Below, piece after piece: positions 42,054-50,622 of a DNA stretch of 64,000 nt (positions within the stretch are counted from its first letter, which is position 1; every line of letters starts with the position of its first letter). Location of the stretch: the NCBI GenBank assembly GCA_934466455.1, contig CAKSLF010000010.1:7286-71285 (forward strand), given 5' to 3'. Origin of the DNA: an uncultured Oscillospiraceae bacterium. GTDB taxonomy: Bacteria > Bacillota > Clostridia > Oscillospirales > Ruminococcaceae. Below the pieces are notes generated by a model. That model saw only the letters and a program-made list of their open reading frames with translations. It was not told the origin of the DNA and searched no databases. A program made the position numbers and the translations under genes.

Positions 42054-42794
42054 TTATTTTACCGTTACGGCAAAACCGAGAGTTTCGATATACATTCCGT
42101 TTTCGTCAAGGAACATCACGGAAATTGTTGCGGTTCCGGCGGAGAGAGTATCCAGCTCAAAGGTTCCGTTTTCGGAAATCTCTCTTAAATCGCTTTTTAC
42201 AACGCTTACATTGTCATAGAGAAGAACCGCACGGGCGGCATTATCCCCAAGCTTTATCGGAACGGAGATTTTGCTTCCGACAAGATAGGTTACCGGCATT
42301 TCTGCAATATTTCCGTCATAGCCGTAATCCGCAATCGTAAATTGCCATTCGCCTTTTTCCACGGCTTTTGTGGAGGCTTTTATATCATCCACATAGATGA
42401 AATCCTCGTCCATGGTCACATAGTAGCTTTCGCCGGACTCAAAGCATTCATTCTCCGGAAGATTTACGATAATCTGGGAGAAAGCCGGATTTTTGCTTGT
42501 ATTGATGAAAATCTTTTTTCCGTCAAGGCGCATATCGTATTTTACCATAAGCTCATCGTCGGAGGCTCTGTAAATTGCGATTTCGCCCGCTCCCGCCTCG
42601 ACATTCGGGGTATTAAGAATAACCTGAACGGCGTTTATTCCGCTGGCGAATTTTTCTCCGTTTTCGCTGTTTGGATAAAGCTTCATCTCAAAATTATCCT
42701 TATCGGTATAGGTTGTTTTTTTGTTTGCTGCACAGCCGGAAAGGCAAAGAAGAATCATAACAAGCGCAAGCAGCAAAGCGGAAATTTTTTTCAT
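42054..42794 (-). CDS. Lipoprotein of unknown function
   Basis: The signal peptide ends in a lipobox (LSGC, acylated Cys21). The remaining 225 residues are beta-rich with no recognised domain; the last 80 residues resemble an Ig-like or cohesin-like sandwich (SKISVPIKLGDNAARAVLLYDN). ATG 42794 follows AAAGGACGA. It has its own promoter and terminator, so it is a single-gene unit. Localised at the outer face of the membrane. Confidence 0.8.
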   Translation of the reverse strand: MKKISALLLALVMILLCLSGCAANKKTTYTDKDNFEMKLYPNSENGEKFASGINAVQVILNTPNVEAGAGEIAIYRASDDELMVKYDMRLDGKKIFINTSKNPAFSQIIVNLPENECFESGESYYVTMDEDFIYVDDIKASTKAVEKGEWQFTIADYGYDGNIAEMPVTYLVGSKISVPIKLGDNAARAVLLYDNVSVVKSDLREISENGTFELDTLSAGTATISVMFLDENGMYIETLGFAVTVK

Positions 42795-42827
42795 AATACA
42801 AATCGTCCTTTCAATGGTCTGTTCTGT

Positions 42828-42856
42828 ATTATAATATAATACAGCAAAAATTGCAA
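42828..42856 (-). promoter_or_regulatory. Promoter of the lipoprotein gene
   Basis: On the minus strand TTGCAA (42856-42851), 17-bp spacer, perfect TATAAT (42833-42828). Confidence 0.7.
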
Positions 42857-42908
42857 TATTTTTTGTATTCTTCGACTAAAATTGAACCTTTATTCACAAA
42901 TTGCGGGT

Positions 42909-42937
42909 TTGACAAAGGCGTTTTTTGCGGCTACAAT
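42909..42937 (+). promoter_or_regulatory. Promoter of the YtqB-type methyltransferase
   Basis: Perfect TTGACA (42909-42914), 17-bp spacer and TACAAT (42932-42937). Confidence 0.78.
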
Positions 42938-42968
42938 AGAAAAAGAATTTTTTGCGGAGGGATTTTTT

Positions 42969-43541
42969 ATGCCTAACGAATGGAGCGCACTCGATATTGC
43001 TCACAAAATGATAAAGCTTGCCGTAAAGCCCGGCGACCTTTGCATAGACGCCACCGCCGGTAACGGACACGATACGGAATTTCTCTGTTCCCTTGTCGGA
43101 GAGGACGGAAAAGTAATCGCAATGGATATTCAGCAGGACGCCGTAAACAACACAAAAGCCTGCCTTTCCGAAGCAGGCTTTGAAAGCCGTGCCGAGGTCT
43201 TTTGCATGAGCCACAGCGATATGGATTCCGTTGCAAAGCCGGAAAGCGCAGACTGCATCGTTTTTAATTTCGGTTGGCTTCCCGGCGGCGACCACAATGT
43301 TTTTACGAGGGCGGAAACAAGCGTTCCCGCAATCGAAAAGGCTCTTTCCGTAATAAAGCCCGGCGGACTTCTTGTTCTGTGCGTATATTACGGGCGCAAT
43401 AACGGATATTCCGAGCGGGACGCCATTGTGGATTATGTAACAAATCTTCCCTCCCGGTACTACGCCGTTATGAAATGTGATTTTCTTAACCGCAAAAACG
43501 ACCCGCCCTTCCCTATTTTTATCGTAAAAGAAAAGCAGTGA
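42969..43541 (+). CDS. mnmM: SAM-dependent methyltransferase, YtqB/MnmM family
   Basis: The 190-residue product has SAM motif I in CIDATAGNGHDTEFLC, an acidic motif II (VIAMDIQ), and the family block FNFGWLPGGDH with VYYGRNNGYSE. Bacillus subtilis YtqB (MnmM) methylates the nm5s2U wobble base in tRNA; the older annotation is rRNA methylase. ATG 42969 is six bases after GGAGGG; the longer frame would include the promoter. A single gene with its own promoter. Confidence 0.87.
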   Translation: MPNEWSALDIAHKMIKLAVKPGDLCIDATAGNGHDTEFLCSLVGEDGKVIAMDIQQDAVNNTKACLSEAGFESRAEVFCMSHSDMDSVAKPESADCIVFNFGWLPGGDHNVFTRAETSVPAIEKALSVIKPGGLLVLCVYYGRNNGYSERDAIVDYVTNLPSRYYAVMKCDFLNRKNDPPFPIFIVKEKQ

Positions 43542-43553
43542 CAAAGTCTTTTC

Positions 43554-43589
43554 AAAAGCCTGCGGAAAGCTTATCCGCAGGCTTTTTTT
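43554..43589. terminator. Bidirectional terminator
   Basis: Twelve-bp stem (43555-43566, 43574-43585) with A and T flanks between convergent mnmM and dinB. Confidence 0.85.
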
Positions 43590-44765
43590 CTACATTTTTC
43601 TGTTCTTCTTTTCCATAAGGGAGGCTCTTGTTACGCTGTTATAGCCAAATCTTTGGCGGAGCTTATCCATACTTTCGTCAACTGCGCCGTGCTTTTCCGC
43701 AACGGGATTTTCAAAAAATGTCATCTGCTCGCAATCGTCAAAGCCGGATGCGGTTACTCCAAGCAACCGCAGAGGCTTTTTGCTCCAGTTTTCGGCAAAA
43801 AGCTCCGCCGCAGTTCGGTAGAGGGTATCCGTATCGCAAAAAGGCATATGCAGAGTTTTGCTTCTGGTAACTACCTTAAAATCATAATATTTTATTTTAA
43901 TGGTAACGCAGCGCGCCTGCCTGCCCTCCTTACGCAAGCGGTAGCCCACGCTGTCGCAAAGGAAAAGCAGCTCTCGGTTTGCCTCCTGTGCGTTTGTAAT
44001 GTCGTGGGAATAGGTATTTTCGTTTCCGACGGAGCGGCTTTCCACCGTACCGTCCGGGTCAAGGTGCTCTGCGCCTTTTCCGTTTGACGCCTCATGCAGA
44101 TATTTTGCCGAGGCGGGTCCGAAAACACGGCAAAGCCACTGCTCATCGGTTTTTGCAAGGTCGCCGATTGTGTTTATTCCGTAATGCGCAAGCTTTTCGG
44201 CGGTTTTTCCGCCGACGCCGAAAAGCTCCCGAGCCGGAAGGCTCCAAAGCTTTTCCGGAACATCGCTTTCGTAAAGCTCGGTTATGCCCATGGGCTTTTT
44301 CATATCGCTTGCCATTTTTGCAAGGAGCTTATTTGTTGAAATCCCGACGGAGCAGCCGATATGCAGCTCATCGAAAATCCGCTTTTGAATAAGCCTTGCG
44401 GCGGAAACACTGTCGCCGAAAAGCATCTCCGTACCGGTCATATCAAGATAAGCTTCGTCTATCGAAGCCTGCTCCTTTACCGGGGTAAAGTCGCTTAAAA
44501 TCGACATTACCCGGCGGCTTACCGCAGAATAGAGCTTATGGCGGCAGGGAACAAAAATCGCATTCGGGCAAAGGCGTTTTGCCTCATAGCAAAGCATTGT
44601 TGTTTTTATTCCGAAAGCCTTTGCCTCATAGCTTGCGGCAAGAACTATTCCCGCACGGTTTTCCGGATCGCCGCAGACGACAAGCGGCTTTTTTGCATAT
44701 TCGGGATTTTCCGCCTGTTCGCAGGAGGCAAAAAACGAATTCATATCAACATGAAAAATTTTCAT
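43590..44765 (-). CDS. dinB: DNA polymerase IV
   Basis: It is a Y-family translesion polymerase. Catalytic motifs are intact: HVDMNSFFASCEQ at the start and SIDEAYLDMT near residue 105. The palm and finger blocks (VVCGDPENRAGIVLAASYEAK), the helix-hairpin-helix GVGGKTAEKLAHYGI and the little-finger domain follow. The 391 residues are complete. ATG 44765 lies 14 bases after GGGAGG, somewhat wide spacing. Confidence 0.95.
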   Translation of the reverse strand: MKIFHVDMNSFFASCEQAENPEYAKKPLVVCGDPENRAGIVLAASYEAKAFGIKTTMLCYEAKRLCPNAIFVPCRHKLYSAVSRRVMSILSDFTPVKEQASIDEAYLDMTGTEMLFGDSVSAARLIQKRIFDELHIGCSVGISTNKLLAKMASDMKKPMGITELYESDVPEKLWSLPARELFGVGGKTAEKLAHYGINTIGDLAKTDEQWLCRVFGPASAKYLHEASNGKGAEHLDPDGTVESRSVGNENTYSHDITNAQEANRELLFLCDSVGYRLRKEGRQARCVTIKIKYYDFKVVTRSKTLHMPFCDTDTLYRTAAELFAENWSKKPLRLLGVTASGFDDCEQMTFFENPVAEKHGAVDESMDKLRQRFGYNSVTRASLMEKKNRKM

Positions 44766-44804
44766 TATAAAAAAAGCCGCCTCCCGCCGTTTTTTTATGA
44801 TAAT

Positions 44805-44833
44805 ATTGTACCCCATTTTTTCGGCAAAGGCAA
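44805..44833 (-). promoter_or_regulatory. Probable dinB promoter
   Basis: On the minus strand TTGCCT (44833-44828), 17-bp spacer, TACAAT (44810-44805). I saw no clear LexA box. Confidence 0.55.
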
Positions 44834-44905
44834 TAGGTTTTGCGTAATTTTAAGAACAAATGTTCATTATTTTATAATTTTCTTTATCCCGTTCTCATTT
44901 TGGGC

Positions 44906-44942
44906 AAAAAAAGAAGCCCGGCCTTTCCGGGCTTCTTTTTTT
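44906..44942. terminator. Terminator of pepF
   Basis: Eleven-bp stem (44911-44921, 44927-44937) with A-run and T-run. Confidence 0.85.
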
Positions 44943-44967
44943 ATGCTCAAACGGTGCTCAAAGCGGA

Positions 44968-46758
44968 TTACATAAGCTCCTCAAGCTCGTCAACAAGCTC
45001 GCCGAAGAGCTTGAGAGCGGAGTTTACGGGCTCCGGGCTGCTCATATCAACGCCGGCAATCTTGAGAAGGGAAATCGGGTCGGTGCTGCTGCCGCCGGAA
45101 AGGAACTTTTTATAGTCCTTAACCGCAGGCTCGCCAAGCTCCAGAATGCGGTTTGCGATTGCAACGGCGGCGGAGAAGCCAGTTGCGTACTGGAACACAT
45201 AGTAGTTATAGAAGAAATGCGGGATTCTTGCCCATTCAAGCGCAATGCCATCGTCGGAAACCATATCCGGTCCGAAATAGAGCTTGTTCAGCTCGTGGTA
45301 TTTTGCGCAAAGAGCGTCTGCGGTAAGGCTTTCGCCCCGCTCCGCCATCTCGCCCATGGCAAGCTCGAACTCCGCAAACATTGTCTGGCGGTAAACGGTG
45401 CCCTTAAACTGGTCAAGGAAGTGGTTGATAAGGTATGCACGCTGACGCTTATCGGTTGTTTTTGCAAGAAGGTGGCGCATAAGCAAAACCTCGTTGCAGG
45501 TTGAGGCAACCTCTGCGACGAAAATTACATAGTCGCTTGTGCAGGTGGGCTGATACTTTGTGCTGTGATAGCTGTGGAGGGCATGACCCATCTCGTGAAC
45601 AAGGGTAAACTGGCTGTCGAGGTTATCCTTGTGGTTGAGGAGAACATAGGGGTGCGGGTGGCTGCTTCCGGAGGAATATGCTCCGCTGCGTTTTCCGACA
45701 TTCTCATAAACATCTATCCAGCGGTTTGCAAAGCCCTCTTTAAGAATATCCACATAGTCCTGACCGAGAACCTGGAGAGCCTCGAGAACATTTTCCTTTG
45801 CCTCTTCAAAGGTTATCTTTTCTGCGGCGTCGGCAACAATGGGGGTATATACATCGTACATATGCAGCTCGTCAAGCCCCATAAGCTTTTTGCGCAGGGC
45901 GACATAGTGATACATTTTATCAAGGTTACCGTGAACCGCTTCGATAAGGTTATGGTAAACCTCGGTGGGAACCTCTGTTGCGTCAAGAGATGCGGCAAGG
46001 GTGCTTGGGTACTTTCTTGCCTTTGCGAAGAAGCAAAGCTGCTTGAACTGTGCGTCAAGAGTTGCCGCAATGGTATTTTTATATTCGCCGAGGCGGTTAT
46101 AGTAGGTTTCAAAGACCTTTTTGCGGAAGTTTACATCGTCGCTTTCAAGAAGCGGGACGAAAGAGCCGTTTGTAAGCTGGTGCTCAACGCCGTCTTTATC
46201 CGTAACGGAGGGGAATCTAAGCTCCGCATTGCGGAAGGTGCTGCCGATTGTTTCCGGACCCTCCGCCATTTCTCCGGCGGCTGCAAGAAGGGTTTCGCCC
46301 TCTTTTGAAAGGATATGCTCTTTTTTGCGGCGAATCTGATAGATGCTGCGGCGATAGGTTTCAAGCTCCGGCTCGTCCTTATAGAATTTATCCATGGTTT
46401 CGTCGGGAATTTCCATAATCTCCGGGGTGGAGAAAGCCATTGCGCTCATTACGGAAACGAGGGCGGCGGTTGCCTTGCTGCGGAAATCCTGATATTTGCT
46501 GTTTCCGGTATCCTCGTCGCCCTTGCAGTTTGCATAACCGTGGAGCATGGAAATGCGTACGCTTATCTCATCGGAAAGCTTCATAAACCCGAGGAGCTTT
46601 TCTGCGGATTCGCCAAGCTTGCCCTGATATTCCGCAATTTTTGCGGGATATTCCTTCATGGCTTCAAACTCCTTGAGCCATGCTTCGTCACTTTCAAACA
46701 TATCGCCGAGGTTCCATGTATATTCTACCGGAACTTCGCTTCTTTTCAAAATATCCAT
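44968..46758 (-). CDS. pepF: Oligoendopeptidase F (M3 family)
   Basis: It is a cytoplasmic zinc oligopeptidase. The HExxH motif appears in TLVHEMGHALHSYHS, with the third ligand Glu in EVASTCNEVLLM downstream. The N-terminal helical domain and oligopeptidase lobe give 596 residues, normal for PepF. A single gene with a clear promoter and terminator. Confidence 0.95.
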   Translation of the reverse strand: MDILKRSEVPVEYTWNLGDMFESDEAWLKEFEAMKEYPAKIAEYQGKLGESAEKLLGFMKLSDEISVRISMLHGYANCKGDEDTGNSKYQDFRSKATAALVSVMSAMAFSTPEIMEIPDETMDKFYKDEPELETYRRSIYQIRRKKEHILSKEGETLLAAAGEMAEGPETIGSTFRNAELRFPSVTDKDGVEHQLTNGSFVPLLESDDVNFRKKVFETYYNRLGEYKNTIAATLDAQFKQLCFFAKARKYPSTLAASLDATEVPTEVYHNLIEAVHGNLDKMYHYVALRKKLMGLDELHMYDVYTPIVADAAEKITFEEAKENVLEALQVLGQDYVDILKEGFANRWIDVYENVGKRSGAYSSGSSHPHPYVLLNHKDNLDSQFTLVHEMGHALHSYHSTKYQPTCTSDYVIFVAEVASTCNEVLLMRHLLAKTTDKRQRAYLINHFLDQFKGTVYRQTMFAEFELAMGEMAERGESLTADALCAKYHELNKLYFGPDMVSDDGIALEWARIPHFFYNYYVFQYATGFSAAVAIANRILELGEPAVKDYKKFLSGGSSTDPISLLKIAGVDMSSPEPVNSALKLFGELVDELEELM

Positions 46759-46793
46759 ATTATGCCTCCATTATATAATATTTTTACCGCAAT

Positions 46794-46822
46794 ATTATAC
46801 TACACTCCATAGAGAAATGCAA
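46794..46822 (-). promoter_or_regulatory. pepF promoter
   Basis: On the minus strand TTGCAT (46822-46817), 17-bp spacer, perfect TATAAT (46799-46794). Confidence 0.7.
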
Positions 46823-46869
46823 GAAAACGGAGCACAAATTGCAGTAAAATTTATTTAACCTATTTTTTG

Positions 46870-47103
46870 TCAACCGGCGTTGTTTTGATGTTCCTCAATC
46901 AGCTTTGCTATCCCCGCAGGGGTTTTAAGCAGGCTGCGGTCAATGCGGGCGGGGTTTATTTCTATTCCGTCGTCCTCAAGGCGGGAAAAAAGCTCGATTA
47001 CCGCATAGGAATCAAGAAGCCCGCTTTCGATAAGCTCGCAATCGGGACTGTAAACACTCTTATCGCCGCAGATTTCGTAAAGCAAATCATAAATTTCTTT
47101 CAT
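46870..47103 (-). CDS. dltC: D-alanyl carrier protein-like acyl carrier
   Basis: The 77-residue four-helix carrier has the phosphopantetheine Ser32 in GLLDSYAVIELF, the DltC form of the motif. Its ATG overlaps the end of the ligase gene (ATGA), so the two are made together. Acceptor genes dltB and dltD are not adjacent, so the D-alanyl cargo could be delivered elsewhere or the pair may serve another pathway. Confidence 0.85.
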   Translation of the reverse strand: MKEIYDLLYEICGDKSVYSPDCELIESGLLDSYAVIELFSRLEDDGIEINPARIDRSLLKTPAGIAKLIEEHQNNAG

Positions 47104-48497
47104 AACCGTTCGAGAAGCCTCCTATCAATTTTTCCGTTTTCGTTTACCGGGAGCTTCGGCAAAAATTCGATGACCTTCGGAATCATATATTCCGGCAAAA
47201 GTTTTTTAAGCTCCGCACGCAAAGCCTCGGCGGAAAGCCCCGGCTCCGCAGCGACAAAAGCCTTTATGTATGCGGTTTCGCCGTTTTTGCCGGGCTTTGC
47301 TGCTGCGGCACAGGCGGTAACGCCCGGAACGGAAAGTATATTTGCTTCAATATCGCCAAGCTCGATTCGAAAGCCCTTATACTTTATCCTGCTTCCGCTG
47401 CGCCCGATGCAATATAGCTTTCCGTTTTGGATTTTGCCCAAATCTCCGGTTGAAAAGGTGTGCCCGTTTTTTTCTGCGGAACCGATATAACCGCAAAAAA
47501 CGCTTTTTCCGGAAAGTACGATTTCTCCGTTTTCGATTTTTACCTCGCAAGCCGCCGAAGAAATATCTCCGGCAGGAAGCGGGTCGCCCGCTTCCATATC
47601 CGCCGGGGTTATCTCCGAGGAACAGACGGCGCAGGTCGCCTCCGTCGGACCGTAGGCGTTTATTATCCGCAGGCGGGGAAAGCGGGCAAAAAGCTTTTCG
47701 CAAAGGGCTTTTTCAAGCCGTTCTCCGCAGAACCAGCAACAGCCGACGCTTTTGAAATTTTCCTCCCGAAAGTCGCCGTTGAGCAGGCACAGCTTTATAA
47801 ATGTCGGGGTCGCAACGATAATGTTCGCTTTGTTTCTTTCGATTGCGTCAAAAATTCCGTCAAAGCTTTTCTGTTCCTCCCTGCTTACGGCAACAATCGT
47901 TCCTCCCATTGAAAGGGAATAGTAAATCCCGGCGACGGAAAGGTCAAAGCCAAAGCTTGCGGGATTAAAAACCACCGGCGGGTCATATTCTGAAAGGACG
48001 GGGTCCGAGCATATCCAGCGAACAAAATTTTCGAGATTTTCGTAAGAAATCGGCACGCCCTTTGGCTTTCCCGTGCTGCCGGAGGTAAAAATAATATATG
48101 CGGTATCATTTTCCGCCGCAGTTTTTTGCGGCTCCGCCGGGGCGTGCTCAAGCTGTTCGAGGGTTGAGCACGGAACATTCCCGCAAAATTCCGCCGCACC
48201 GTTTTTGAGCACGAGGGTGCAGCCCGCCTGCTCTATTGCGGAGGCAATGCGCACCGGGGGGAGGTCGTCCTCCAGCGGCACATACGCCCGCCGAGCCATA
48301 AGGCAGGCTAAAAGCGATATAAACATCTCCGGAGATTTGTTTCCGAGAAGGGCTACCGGAGCTTTTCCCTGCCGCCCGAGCAGGACGGCTGCTTTTTCCG
48401 CCCGCTCGCAGAGCCTTGCATAGCTTATGCTTTCCGCACCGCAGACATATGCCGTCCTTTTTGCAAAAGCAGGATTCGGCTTTTCAATTTTCGGCAT
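47100..48497 (-). CDS. dltA: D-alanine:carrier ligase-like adenylating enzyme
   Basis: Adenylation motifs are in order: FTSGSTGKPKGVPISYENL, NAYGPTEATCAVCS, STGDLGKI and the catalytic Lys near the end in PVNENGKIDRR. The DltA-specific stretch ATPTFIKLCLLN and CWFCGERL supports D-alanine as substrate. The 465 residues are slightly short against about 500. ATG 48497 follows AGGAGTG. It lies between vanW and dltC on one strand. Several copies of the recurring GTGCTCA word lie in its N-terminal half. Confidence 0.85.
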   Translation of the reverse strand: MPKIEKPNPAFAKRTAYVCGAESISYARLCERAEKAAVLLGRQGKAPVALLGNKSPEMFISLLACLMARRAYVPLEDDLPPVRIASAIEQAGCTLVLKNGAAEFCGNVPCSTLEQLEHAPAEPQKTAAENDTAYIIFTSGSTGKPKGVPISYENLENFVRWICSDPVLSEYDPPVVFNPASFGFDLSVAGIYYSLSMGGTIVAVSREEQKSFDGIFDAIERNKANIIVATPTFIKLCLLNGDFREENFKSVGCCWFCGERLEKALCEKLFARFPRLRIINAYGPTEATCAVCSSEITPADMEAGDPLPAGDISSAACEVKIENGEIVLSGKSVFCGYIGSAEKNGHTFSTGDLGKIQNGKLYCIGRSGSRIKYKGFRIELGDIEANILSVPGVTACAAAAKPGKNGETAYIKAFVAAEPGLSAEALRAELKKLLPEYMIPKVIEFLPKLPVNENGKIDRRLLERL

Positions 48498-48504
48498 GAA
48501 AAAA

Positions 48505-49335
48505 TCACTCCTTGCTTATTTGTTCCGGCGGAATAAGCGACGGATCGTACATAACTCTCGAATGGTTATCAAGAATAAGCTCCCGCCTTATCTCTTTGCC
48601 CGTAGTACGGTCTATTACGCTTCTAAAAACCTTTGAAAGACGGTACCATACTCCGTCCTCGCAAACAAAGCGGTTGTTTTCTTCATAAAGCTTATAGCGG
48701 AAGGGAAACGGCTTTTCGCTGCGCAGCTCTCCGCAAAGGCTGCCGTCCTCAATCCATGCGGTAAGCTGGACGGCTTGGTCCGTTGTATTCTTAAATCGGT
48801 AATCAACATAGTTATTGAGCACGGAGGTTCCGGTTCCGAAAGGAACCCGGCGGCGTTCGTCCGGAAAAAGCGCATCGGAATGGTGGTGCAGCTCCGTAAC
48901 GGTAAGGGGGCTGTTGAGCACAAGCCAATGCACCATATTTGCCATTTGGCAAAGCCCTCCGCCGATTCCGCTTCCGAGCCTTCCCCCTCTGTAAATGACA
49001 AGACCCTCTTTATAGCCCTGTTTTTCCGTTGTTTTTCCCACGGTATGCCAAAACGAAAAGGTTTCGCCGGGATTTATTACAATCCCGTTTATCTTATCGG
49101 CGGCGAGGGAGATATTTGTTACCTTATTTTCCTGAAGGCGCAAATCCACCCCTGCAAGGCGGCGTATAAGCACGGAGGTATGCCCCTTTACAACATTCGG
49201 CAAGAGCACCGTGCTTTTTTGTTTTGCGATTTTTTCGCTGCCGAAAAAATCCTTTATCCGGCGCAGGCAGCATTCCTTCCAAACGGATATTTTATAGCAG
49301 GTTGGGCTTATGTCGCAAAAGAGTTTTCTTCCCAA
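48505..49335 (-). CDS. VanW family protein
   Basis: The VanW domain is clear: NPGETFSFWHTVGKTTEKQGYKEGLVI, then GGRLGSGIGGGLCQMANMVHWLVLNSPLTVTELHHHSDALFPD. No signal peptide is evident. The family is found with vancomycin-resistance clusters but mostly outside them, and its function is unknown. The start TTG 49335 is eight bases after AAGGAGG. It is seven bases upstream of dltA, so it belongs to the same unit. Confidence 0.88.
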   Translation of the reverse strand: MGRKLFCDISPTCYKISVWKECCLRRIKDFFGSEKIAKQKSTVLLPNVVKGHTSVLIRRLAGVDLRLQENKVTNISLAADKINGIVINPGETFSFWHTVGKTTEKQGYKEGLVIYRGGRLGSGIGGGLCQMANMVHWLVLNSPLTVTELHHHSDALFPDERRRVPFGTGTSVLNNYVDYRFKNTTDQAVQLTAWIEDGSLCGELRSEKPFPFRYKLYEENNRFVCEDGVWYRLSKVFRSVIDRTTGKEIRRELILDNHSRVMYDPSLIPPEQISKE

Positions 49336-49517
49336 AGCGTTCGCCTCCTTTTTTATTATATATTATCACGATTTATTATAATTGCAAGGCATACCGCCGT
49401 CTTTGCCCGTTTTTTTGGGCACGAGTCCGTTTTTTGGGCATTTTTGTTTTTTTGACTATTCCAATTTTTTCTGCAAAGGCTATAATGTATAACAGAAACT
49501 TTGGGAGGTCTTTTTTT

Positions 49518-50123
49518 ATGCGTTCTGTTTTACCTATGAAAGCCGCAAAAATCGGCTATATCGTTCTTTCTGTTCTTTATTGCATTTTGGGCATACTTCT
49601 TTTTACCATGCCGGACATTTCTCTTACTGCAATCGGGATCATACTCGGCGTAGGAATGATTGTTTTCGGAATCGTAAAAATCATCGGATATTTTTCAAAG
49701 GATCTATTCCGCCTTGCTTTTCAATACGACCTTGCCTTTGGCGGCTTGCTGATTGCCCTCGGCATAATCGTTCTTGCAAGCCCGGAGAGTCTTTTAAGCT
49801 TTTTCTGCATAGTTATGGGCATTGCCGTTCTTTGCGACGGGCTTTTCAAAATCCAAATCGCCATTGACTCAAAGCCTTTTGGCATAAAAACATGGTGGGT
49901 GATTCTTCTTTTTGCGGTGCTTGCGGTTGCGGCGGGAATTTTGCTTATAATCCGCCCCGCACAGGCGGCAAAGGTTCTTACGGTGTTCCTCGGAATTTCC
50001 GTTCTTGCGGACGGAATACTTAACCTTATCGTTGCCCTCCTTACCGTAAAGATAATCGACCACCAGCTTCCCGATGACAACGGCTATGACGACGGCGACT
50101 ATGTTGAAGTGAACGACGACTGA
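49518..50123 (+). CDS. HdeD/DUF308 family membrane protein
   Basis: The 201-residue product has six hydrophobic helices in three repeated pairs, each with the family pattern GIxLLxxP (GILLFTMPDISL, GIIVLASPESLL, GILLIIRPAQAA). The C-terminal tail is acidic (DDNGYDDGDYVEVNDD). ATG 49518 is nine bases after GGGAGG. It starts a three-gene unit with a CrtO-like protein and a glycolipid-type glycosyltransferase. Confidence 0.82.
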   Translation: MRSVLPMKAAKIGYIVLSVLYCILGILLFTMPDISLTAIGIILGVGMIVFGIVKIIGYFSKDLFRLAFQYDLAFGGLLIALGIIVLASPESLLSFFCIVMGIAVLCDGLFKIQIAIDSKPFGIKTWWVILLFAVLAVAAGILLIIRPAQAAKVLTVFLGISVLADGILNLIVALLTVKIIDHQLPDDNGYDDGDYVEVNDD

Positions 50124-50141
50124 TTTTTTTCGGAGGAAAAT

Positions 50142-50618
50142 TTGGAATTACTTTATTGCGCAATTTATTTTGCTTTAAGCGGAACGATTTTTTTCTTTCT
50201 CGGAAGAATTTTTCCGAAGGAGCTGTTTAGGTACGACGCTTTTCCGTTCAAGAGCTTTTCTTTTGAACAGGACGGAAAAATCTATACAAAAATCGGCGTT
50301 CATAAATGGCAGAACAAGGTTCCGGATATGAGCAGGCTCTTCAAAAAAATTATGCCTGCAAAAAACCTTTCCGGCAAGGTTGACGAAACACGGCTTATCG
50401 TTATGATAAGGGAAACCTGCGCCGCAGAGCTTACGCATTTTTTGCTTTGCATAACCGGGCTTTTCTGCATGTACATATGGCAGGGGCTTGGCGGCGCAAT
50501 CGTCTATGCCGTATATGTTCTTTTGGGCAATCTTCCGTTTATAATAATCCAAAGATACAACCGTCCGAGGCTTTTGCGGCTTTATATGCGCAGCAGAAAA
50601 GCCGCAGCAAAGGAGTAA
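50142..50618 (+). CDS. CrtO-like integral membrane acyltransferase homologue
   Basis: The 158-residue product has a hydrophobic N-terminus, a conserved polar block (IGVHKWQNKVPDMSRLFKKIMP, about residues 52-73) and two further helices. The HKW..K.P block recalls the staphylococcal glycosyl-4,4'-diaponeurosporenoate acyltransferase CrtO family, seen widely in Clostridia that make no carotenoid. TTG 50142 is five bases after GGAGG. Its neighbour glycosyltransferase suggests acylation of a glycolipid. This is inference. Confidence 0.6.
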   Translation: MELLYCAIYFALSGTIFFFLGRIFPKELFRYDAFPFKSFSFEQDGKIYTKIGVHKWQNKVPDMSRLFKKIMPAKNLSGKVDETRLIVMIRETCAAELTHFLLCITGLFCMYIWQGLGGAIVYAVYVLLGNLPFIIIQRYNRPRLLRLYMRSRKAAAKE

Positions 50619-50622
50619 ACAA

